A stretch of DNA of 64,000 nt from a virus, in IMG/VR virus record IMGVR_UViG_3300014838_000017, positions 1-64,000 of that record; one strand, 5' to 3'. Shown one piece after another: positions 59,016 to 64,000 of the stretch. Positions within the stretch are counted from its first letter, which is position 1, and every line of letters begins with the position of its first letter. The notes below the pieces were generated by a model that saw only the letters and a list, made by a program, of their open reading frames with translations, had not been told where the DNA came from and searched no databases. A program made the translations under genes and the position numbers.

Positions 59016-60089
59016 ATGGAACTTACCAAAGAAGAAAAGTCCAGACTTTATGGCATCCTTCATGGTATGAGGGATAACCCGAAGAAAGATTGGAAGCGGA
59101 ATACTAACTCTAGTGTTCTGCTTGTGGATGGAAATAATCTTTTTTTAAGAGCGTGGAATGCCAATCCTGCGATGGATGACAATGGAAATCATACTGGTGG
59201 AATAACGGGGTCGCTGAAATCATTAGGATACGCAATTAAATTATTGGCACCCACTCGATGCGTTGTGGTTTTTGATGGAGTAGGAGGTTCATATAAACGA
59301 CGCCAATTATTTCCTGAATATAAGGCGCATAGGAAAAATAAAATTCGTCTTAATAGAGCATATGAAGAAATGTCGGATGCTCCTACGGAAGAAGAAAGTT
59401 GTAAGAAACAATATATAAGATTTTCCCAATATCTACAAGTTCTTCCTGTAAACATTATTTCTATCAATCAACAAGAAGCGGATGATGTTATTGCATATCT
59501 TGCTACTGATTTTTTTAAGATGTCTGAGAAGGTATATATTATGTCCGCCGACAGAGATTTCCTTCAGCTATGTGATGGAAGGGTGTCGGTGTATTCTCCT
59601 ACTAAGAAGCGTATCTATGGACCAACCGAAGTATTAGCAGATTACAGCATACATCCCAATAACTTCGTGTTGTATAGAGCACTCGATGGTGATGATTCCG
59701 ATGATGTCCCTAGTATTGAGTTGGCGGGTCCAAAAACTATTGTAAAACATTTTCCGTGGTTAAACGAAGAAAAACTTCACACGATTGACGAGATTGTTCT
59801 TCATGCTGATGGATTGAAAAATAAATACAAAGTCTGCGATAATATCGTTAACGGAAAAAGTATTTTGGATAGAAATGTTGCATTGATGCAATTGAAAGAA
59901 ACTGCATTAACGACGGTTGCCCAACTGCATTGCAATGAATGTCTTGAAACCTCTAAGATTCCAATGCTTGATCGGAATTCATTTTTTAAAATGGTGCGTG
60001 AGGATGGAATTGATAGTAATTTGCCCAACCATATAAACTGGTTACAAGATACATTTTCTTCATTAGATTCTGTTACACGAAAAGATTGA
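59016..60089 (+). CDS. rnh: RNase H / 5'-3' flap exonuclease (T4 Rnh type)
   Basis: The protein has 357 residues. It shows VLLVDGNNLFLRAW (about 31-44, first Asp), RCVVVFDGVGGSYKRRQLFP, EYKAHRKNKIRLNRA, ISINQQEADDVIAYLATDFF (acidic cluster, about 148-168), YIMSADRDFLQLCDGRVSVY (about 172-192), RALDGDDSDDVPSIELAGPK (H3TH region) and the helix-hairpin-helix after it. This is the FEN/5'-exonuclease family; T4 Rnh removes RNA primers and flaps on the lagging strand, consistent with neighbours uvsX and the helicase. Confidence 0.9.
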   Translation: MELTKEEKSRLYGILHGMRDNPKKDWKRNTNSSVLLVDGNNLFLRAWNANPAMDDNGNHTGGITGSLKSLGYAIKLLAPTRCVVVFDGVGGSYKRRQLFPEYKAHRKNKIRLNRAYEEMSDAPTEEESCKKQYIRFSQYLQVLPVNIISINQQEADDVIAYLATDFFKMSEKVYIMSADRDFLQLCDGRVSVYSPTKKRIYGPTEVLADYSIHPNNFVLYRALDGDDSDDVPSIELAGPKTIVKHFPWLNEEKLHTIDEIVLHADGLKNKYKVCDNIVNGKSILDRNVALMQLKETALTTVAQLHCNECLETSKIPMLDRNSFFKMVREDGIDSNLPNHINWLQDTFSSLDSVTRKD

Positions 60090-60090
60090 T

Positions 60091-60294
60091 ATGTCAAAGT
60101 ATGTAGTTTATCAATATTTGCCTGCGGAAGAAATTGAATGGACATTGCAACGGTTGTTTCCATATCCAGAGGATATGCGTCCGAAACCGGAGGAACGTTA
60201 TTGGGTGCATGTTAAACTCGTCCCTACGGAAGACGTGCAAGTTTTTCCTATGTCTAACCCATTAAATACTGTTTTTTACATGGAGCTAATATGA
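60091..60294 (+). CDS. Hypothetical 67-residue protein
   Basis: Reads MSKYVVYQYLPAEEIEWTLQ with a Pro/Glu/Tyr-rich middle (PYPEDMRPKPEERYWVHVKL) and ends NTVFYMELI. It starts one base after the rnh stop and its TGA overlaps the next ATG (ATGA), so it belongs to the replication operon. No family is recognised. Confidence 0.55.
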   Translation: MSKYVVYQYLPAEEIEWTLQRLFPYPEDMRPKPEERYWVHVKLVPTEDVQVFPMSNPLNTVFYMELI

Positions 60295-60644
60295 AAAAGT
60301 ATAAACTGTTAAGATTCGGACATTGCTATGTTAATAGAGATGGAACCTTTATTATTGGTCTTGTGGGTGGAAATAAGCGACACGGTTATACTATGTTAGC
60401 AAGTCATGCTCATCCGTATGTTTTTTTACAAAACATTAATGTCATGTCACGGATAGTTCCTAATGATGGAAATTGGATGGAAATAACGCCCTATCAATAT
60501 AATGCTATTTCTTCGTATCATGCGGATGGGTACATAGTAAAGCCCTCCCCGAAGGGAGGGCCATTTGTGATCTCTAAGTTTATCCCTTCCAGTCTTTCGG
60601 TGGAACAGAATATTTGTTCCCTACAAATGGTTCCGGAAAACTAA
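60291..60644 (+). CDS. Hypothetical protein whose 3' end runs antisense into the next gene
   Basis: The protein has 117 residues. The first ~80 residues look coding (LLRFGHCYVNRDGTFIIGLV, HGYTMLASHAHPYVFLQNIN). The last ~30 are read through the terminator hairpin at 60538-60561 and 65 bases of antisense to the convergent gene, so the natural end could be a recent extension. It starts in the stop of the preceding gene. Function unknown. Confidence 0.5.
   Translation: MKKYKLLRFGHCYVNRDGTFIIGLVGGNKRHGYTMLASHAHPYVFLQNINVMSRIVPNDGNWMEITPYQYNAISSYHADGYIVKPSPKGGPFVISKFIPSSLSVEQNICSLQMVPEN
60538..60561 (-). terminator. Terminator of the minus-strand gene, UUCG tetraloop
   Basis: On the minus strand GCCCTCCC-TTCG-GGGAGGGC is followed by TTTACT: an 8-bp all-strong stem capped by the very stable C(UUCG)G loop, about 18 bases after the stop at 60580. 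The T-run is short. Confidence 0.75.
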
Positions 60645-61503
60645 CTTGCTTTTCATTTCCAAGGGGCACACCCATTTCAACAAGTGACTCACGGCTGGCG
60701 TAATAGATGTTGGTTGTAAGTGCGAGAATACCTTTTTCGAATTCAACCTCAATGACTCGGCTTTCTTTCGATTCTCCGTAACGGGTGCCCATATCGAATC
60801 CTTGGGGTTTTACATGAGAACGAAGCATGTTAGTAGATTGTCCTCCAGCCATCGTTCTACCTCTTGATGCACCTTTGGTTGGAATGTGGTCGCATGAATA
60901 TTTTTCTGGACCGGAACTCCGTTCACGTTCTACATCTCCAAATCCGATACTGTTATCGGCAGAATCCATTGTGGGATCACTATTACATGTGCTTCCGTAT
61001 AGTGTGCAGGTTGGAGGGCCGTAAGGATTCCACGTTGGAGTCCACGGGTTAATGGGATAGTCGTGATGATGGTGATGATGCTCTTCCCTCACGATGATTG
61101 GAGTAGGAGGCAAGGGCTTAATTTTCTCATTGAAGAGACGAACGCCGATTACACCGACATTTTTTTCCGATCCGTCTTCTTTGGAAGCAGCATAAGAACC
61201 GCCTTTGTAATCGAATAGGAACCTGGCAACCTTTTCGTCAGAAATACGGAATCCGTCAATTTTGACAGAATTGTTTCCATTGATGACATAACCGTTTCCA
61301 TTTTCATCGGCTTTTTTGCCGTTGAGAATGTCGAGACCATCCACGGAACAGACCGCAAGAATGCGCTGCCATGAATTATTTTTGATGCGGATTGAGTATT
61401 CGGCTCCCTTGTGTGCTTCGACAAAAAGTTTGCCGTCATGTGGGAATTGCCTGAGAGGTTTATCGTTGACCAGGATGTCAACTGTGTAGTTTTCGTTTGT
61501 CAT
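60580..61503 (-). CDS. Conserved hypothetical protein with natural His6 run
   Basis: The protein has 307 residues. The N-terminal ~125 residues are a beta domain (NYTVDILVNDKPLRQFPHDG, HKGAEYSIRIKNNSWQRILA, VCSVDGLDILNGK, VARFLFDYKGGSYAAS). I recall this domain from assorted bacteria and large phages without a named function. A linker has IVREEHHHHHHDYPINPW, then a Gly/Ser-rich region and a small C-terminal beta part. The start has an AGGAG ribosome site and the gene has its own terminator. It is an isolated minus-strand gene, so separately regulated. Confidence 0.6.
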   Translation of the reverse strand: MTNENYTVDILVNDKPLRQFPHDGKLFVEAHKGAEYSIRIKNNSWQRILAVCSVDGLDILNGKKADENGNGYVINGNNSVKIDGFRISDEKVARFLFDYKGGSYAASKEDGSEKNVGVIGVRLFNEKIKPLPPTPIIVREEHHHHHHDYPINPWTPTWNPYGPPTCTLYGSTCNSDPTMDSADNSIGFGDVERERSSGPEKYSCDHIPTKGASRGRTMAGGQSTNMLRSHVKPQGFDMGTRYGESKESRVIEVEFEKGILALTTNIYYASRESLVEMGVPLGNEKQVSFPEPFVGNKYSVPPKDWKG

Positions 61504-61535
61504 ATACTGTTTACTCCTATTGGAGATTTTTAAAA

Positions 61536-61552
61536 TCTAACGTTATGTTAGA
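61536..61552. promoter_or_regulatory. Operator-like palindrome between divergent genes
   Basis: TCTAAC (61536-61541), spacer GTTAT, GTTAGA (61547-61552): a perfect 6-bp inverted repeat 33 bases upstream of the minus gene ATG in the 180-base divergent region. Confidence 0.4.
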
Positions 61553-61619
61553 CGTTAATAATATATCAGGTTGCAAATGAAATACAACTTATTATATTTA
61601 AAAGAAAAGTTATTATAAG

Positions 61620-61648
61620 TTGCCGTGGTATTTTTTATAGCGTAACAT
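61620..61648 (+). promoter_or_regulatory. Possible sigma70-like promoter of the helicase gene
   Basis: TTGCCG (61620-61625), 17-base spacer, TAACAT (61643-61648), 35 bases before the ATG at 61684. The hexamers are only moderately good. Confidence 0.35.
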
Positions 61649-61683
61649 TCACGTAACAATAAGAGCACAAAGATGAATAATAT

Positions 61684-62526
61684 ATGGAACTAAATCAAGG
61701 TGAAGTAAACAACCTCAAGAAGTTTGGCACTGCATTTCAAGCCAAATGCCTAGCAGCAATGCTTTCCGACCGTGCATTTTTGGAACGTGTCATTGACATC
61801 GTATCTCCCGATTTCTTCGAAACTGATGCCCATAAATGGGTTGTCAAGTTTATCGCATCGTATTTTCCGACGTATCATGACACCCCTACAATGGCTGTGT
61901 TTGCATGTGAAATTCAAAAGATTCCCGATGCTGTATTGAATATGGCAGTGAAGGAACAAGTAAAAATTTGTTACCTAGAAGTATCTACCGCAAAAGACCT
62001 AACTTACGTGAAGGAACAGTTTTTGTCATTCTGCCGCAACCAGAAGTTGAAAAATGCTATTTGGGCCTCGGAAGCACTTTTGAAGCAAGGTAACTACGAA
62101 GGTATTTGGAATGCCATTAACGAGGCATCCAAAGCAGGAATGGAACGTGATCTAGGTCATGAGTATCTCGCTGATATGGACAAGCGTATGTCCGCAATGG
62201 CCCGTGAGACAGTGAAGACCAACTGGCCGATTATTGATACCCATCTTGATGGCGGGCTTGGAAAAGGTGAACTTGGGTTTGTTGTTGCGCCAGCGGGCGC
62301 AGGTAAGTGCGTTGGGCCAAATACCGAAATTGAAATCAAGTATATGGATACCGGAATTCCGGTCGTTGGTAACTCAGGTAAGGAATATATCATTTGGATT
62401 AAACCATTTGAGAAATTTGATTTCGATGGAAAAATATTATATGGGTGGCAAATCGATAATATTTTCTTTGAACTTGAGAAAATGAAGTCGCAACTACTGG
62501 GACGGGAAAATATACAGAAAAAGTGA
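61684..62526 (+). CDS. Replicative helicase (gp41/DnaB-like), N-terminal half fused to the N-part of a split intein
   Basis: The protein has 280 residues. Residues 1-208 are the helicase N-terminal domain and the start of the RecA-like core: KKFGTAFQAKCLAAMLSDRA, FLERVIDIVSPDFFETDAHK, IIDTHLDGGLGKGELGFVVA, then Walker A APAGAGK (202-208). At residue 209 (62308) the helicase stops being continuous: CVGPNTEIEIKYMDTG is an intein block A beginning with the nucleophilic Cys. The remaining 72 residues lack block B, F and G, and the frame closes at TGA. The helicase motif resumes as SWVLAHLGAE in the ORF at 63566. The gene is thus one half of a trans-spliced helicase. Confidence 0.85.
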   Translation: MELNQGEVNNLKKFGTAFQAKCLAAMLSDRAFLERVIDIVSPDFFETDAHKWVVKFIASYFPTYHDTPTMAVFACEIQKIPDAVLNMAVKEQVKICYLEVSTAKDLTYVKEQFLSFCRNQKLKNAIWASEALLKQGNYEGIWNAINEASKAGMERDLGHEYLADMDKRMSAMARETVKTNWPIIDTHLDGGLGKGELGFVVAPAGAGKCVGPNTEIEIKYMDTGIPVVGNSGKEYIIWIKPFEKFDFDGKILYGWQIDNIFFELEKMKSQLLGRENIQKK

Positions 62527-62618
62527 AGTTTTTGTGTCTGTGTTAATATGTATAAGAGATCATGAAAGTAAAAATGTTATCCGAATTGCTTCATGGGAAT
62601 TTTCTCTGATAAATTGCG

Positions 62619-63569
62619 ATGGTTATCAATCATATACAAATAAGGATGAATAAGTTAAAATGTCAAATTTGTGGATTTGAGGGAATGAATTTAGTAACTC
62701 ACTTGAAGTTTAAGCATTTTCAGTCGGTGGACGATTATCGAAAGAAATATGGACAGCGCCAAGTTTATCTTCACTCCGACGAATTGCGGAATAAAATTTC
62801 AAATACACTTAAAAAATTAAATGAAAATATAGAATTTAGGCGAGAAAATTCCAATCGTCAGAAAAATGGCGCTTCGTGTTTAACAATTAAGTATTGGACG
62901 AATAGGGGGGTCTCCGAAGAAAATGCTCGAATAAAAATATCCGAATTACAAAAAAATAATTGTCGGAAACATTTGGTCAATGGTGATTTACAGGAATGTT
63001 CACATTTTTCTACCAAATATTGGATAAAGCGAGGATGCACTGAACAGGAAGCGATTAAAAATGTGTATAACATACAGAGTGAACTATCATCCAAATCTTC
63101 TAAATTTCAGGGACATATTCATACCGATGAAGAAAAAGAAAGAATTTCATCGTCTCTCAAAAAGATGATTGATGTTGTGGGAAGGGGAAAATGGGCACGC
63201 CATTTTGGGGAGTTTAATGGTCGTAGTAAAGCTGAAATCGAGTTTTACAATTACATAAAGGAAAACATAGATTTGTCAGTTCAAGCAAATGTTTCCGTCG
63301 GAAATTATATTGTAGATGTTATTAAAACTCGGAAAATAATTGAATTTTATGGTGATTTTTGGCACGCCAATCCATTGATTTTTTCTAAATGTAATAAGTT
63401 GTATCCACATGGCCGACGTGTTATGATGGCGGAAGATATATGGAAAAAGGATAATGCTCGTATATCTTGGCTGAGAAGTGAGGGGTATGAAGTTTTAATT
63501 GTATGGGAAACGGAGTGGAAAAAGCAAAAAGAAGTGTGTATTGAAAAGATTAGGAAATATCTGTTATGA
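62619..63569 (+). CDS. EDxHD/VSR-like homing endonuclease lying inside the fractured helicase gene
   Basis: The protein has 316 residues (ATG at 62646, giving MNKLKCQICGFEG, is a good alternative start). It has an N-terminal zinc finger (CQICGFEGMNLVTHLKFKHF), YRKKYGQ and KYWTNRGVSEENARIKI/KYWIKRGCTEQEAIKNV repeats (about 80-150, SAP-like DNA-reading units), then the nuclease: GRSKAEIEFYNYIKENI, NYIVDVIKTRKIIEFYGDFW with HANP (about 210-255), VLIVWETEWKKQ. Its stop TGA overlaps the ATG of the C-intein ORF (ATGA). It matches the free-standing endonuclease that accompanies split-intein 'fractured' genes (family knowledge). Confidence 0.8.
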   Translation: MVINHIQIRMNKLKCQICGFEGMNLVTHLKFKHFQSVDDYRKKYGQRQVYLHSDELRNKISNTLKKLNENIEFRRENSNRQKNGASCLTIKYWTNRGVSEENARIKISELQKNNCRKHLVNGDLQECSHFSTKYWIKRGCTEQEAIKNVYNIQSELSSKSSKFQGHIHTDEEKERISSSLKKMIDVVGRGKWARHFGEFNGRSKAEIEFYNYIKENIDLSVQANVSVGNYIVDVIKTRKIIEFYGDFWHANPLIFSKCNKLYPHGRRVMMAEDIWKKDNARISWLRSEGYEVLIVWETEWKKQKEVCIEKIRKYLL

Positions 63570-64000
63570 TTTATAAGCGTGTTACGACCGAGAAAATAAA
63601 GATGGTAGAATTGTTTTCCCGCCTTGGCGTGGAGAACAAAGAAAATGCCAAGATTTCCGTCCCATTTCCGTTGGGAGTGAATACTCCATACGGATACAAA
63701 AATATTATCACGGTATTTAGGACCGAAAAGCAGCGGGCAGTGACGACCTATTTCAAAAATAATAAGACATTGAAAACTTCCAATGATCATTTATTGAAAG
63801 TAAATGGCGATTGGAAGAAAGTCCGGGACATTGTAAAATCCGATATTATCGAAACTGAAGTGGGAACGACCTCTATAAAGATGCAACATATTGGGAAGTT
63901 GGAAATTTTATATGATATTTCGGTGGAAGATGTACATTGTTATTATTCGAACGGTATAGTATCTCATAATTCGTGGGTATTAGCTCATCTTGGGGCCGAG
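63566..64000 (+). CDS. C-part of the split intein fused to the C-terminal half of the helicase (runs off the window)
   Basis: The frame is open from the ATG at 63566 to the window end. Residues 1-135 are the C-intein: VNTPYGYKNIITVF and TLKTSNDHLLKVNGDW (block B, TxxH, about 68-83), then LEILYDISVEDVHCYYSNG (block F) and GIVSHN (block G, Asn135 at 63968-63970). Residue 136 is Ser (63971), followed by SWVLAHLGAE, which restores GAGK-SW of the helicase Walker A region when joined to residue 208 of the N half. Splicing would leave Ser as the +1 residue. The rest of the helicase is outside the window. Confidence 0.85.
   Translation, partial: MIYKRVTTEKIKMVELFSRLGVENKENAKISVPFPLGVNTPYGYKNIITVFRTEKQRAVTTYFKNNKTLKTSNDHLLKVNGDWKKVRDIVKSDIIETEVGTTSIKMQHIGKLEILYDISVEDVHCYYSNGIVSHNSWVLAHLGAE

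Noticed and set aside
58392-59063. 223-codon minus-strand ORF opposite uvsX
   Set aside because: Antisense to well-supported uvsX motifs; composition is Phe/Leu/Asn-rich as expected from the complement.
61069-61086. His6 codons as a sign of vector or cloning contamination
   Set aside because: The run is inside a long natural linker (EEHHHHHHDYPINPW) on the minus strand with no tag-like context or restriction-linker sequence.
1-64000. tRNA genes, which might be expected with a CCA-adding enzyme
   Set aside because: The intergenic gaps are short and I found no cloverleaf-like segment with a TTC-loop signature; a covariance search would settle it.
1-64000. CRISPR array suggested by the many repeats
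   Set aside because: All repeats found are in-frame coding repeats without spacers.

Overview
The window is a densely packed, AT-rich stretch of a contractile-tailed (T4-like, myovirus) bacteriophage genome. It encodes a tail sheath, a tail tube of the T4 gp19 length, a tape measure protein, a gp26-type baseplate protein, LysM and hub baseplate proteins, several fibre/adhesin proteins, and a T4-style replication set (gp32-like SSB, UvsX/RecA, RNase H/flap exonuclease, a gp41/DnaB-like helicase and a divergent family-A polymerase). The host cannot be read from the sequence. The family of related phages is best known from environmental (aquatic) material, which is prior knowledge and not seen here. 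I found no tRNA gene and no CRISPR array, and no gene-free stretch above 300 bases.

Layout. 1-2309 (+): tail of a basic leader ORF, an ATP-grasp protein, a truncated HNH-like ORF, a SWIM-finger protein and a small protein. 2342-13452 (-): a late operon running from neck/connector-like genes down to fibre and adhesin genes, interrupted by a NUMOD-only ORF and, on the opposite strand, a homing endonuclease (10362-12294). 13519-18256 (+): a Nudix/ADP-ribosyltransferase (ART) fusion, a CCA-adding enzyme and two small ART-like proteins in overlapping reading frames. 18345-26001 (+): a repeat-built fibre, four tandem paralogues and small virion proteins. 26047-29830: a small coiled-coil protein and the tail sheath. 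31514-37927: a large linker-rich protein, a HAD phosphatase, a nucleotidyltransferase-GNAT fusion and small proteins. 38009-44208: endonucleases, tail tube, gp26-like and associated ORFs. 44195-44485 (-): a lone membrane protein with its own sigma70-like promoter. 44546-53156: tape measure, tail/baseplate U-like, LysM and hub genes. 53198-64000: DNA metabolism, ending in a fractured helicase gene.

The most striking system is at the right end. The helicase gene is broken inside its Walker A motif (GAGK|S). The first half ends in an N-terminal split-intein fragment starting with Cys, a free-standing EDxHD/VSR-like endonuclease gene follows, and a second ORF running off the window starts with a C-terminal intein half (ending in SHN|S) that leads back into the helicase. 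The intein block B lies in the C half, so the split is at an unusual place. Other notable signals are a strand-faithful TATTTATA box close to the start codons of many late genes (the reverse complement of the T4 late promoter TATAAATA), short T4-internal-protein-like N-termini on about a dozen putative injected proteins including the Nudix-ART protein (a possible analogue of T4 Alt), small basic MGRK leader ORFs overlapping endonuclease genes in the +1 frame, and about ten endonuclease or endonuclease-derived genes in 64 kb.
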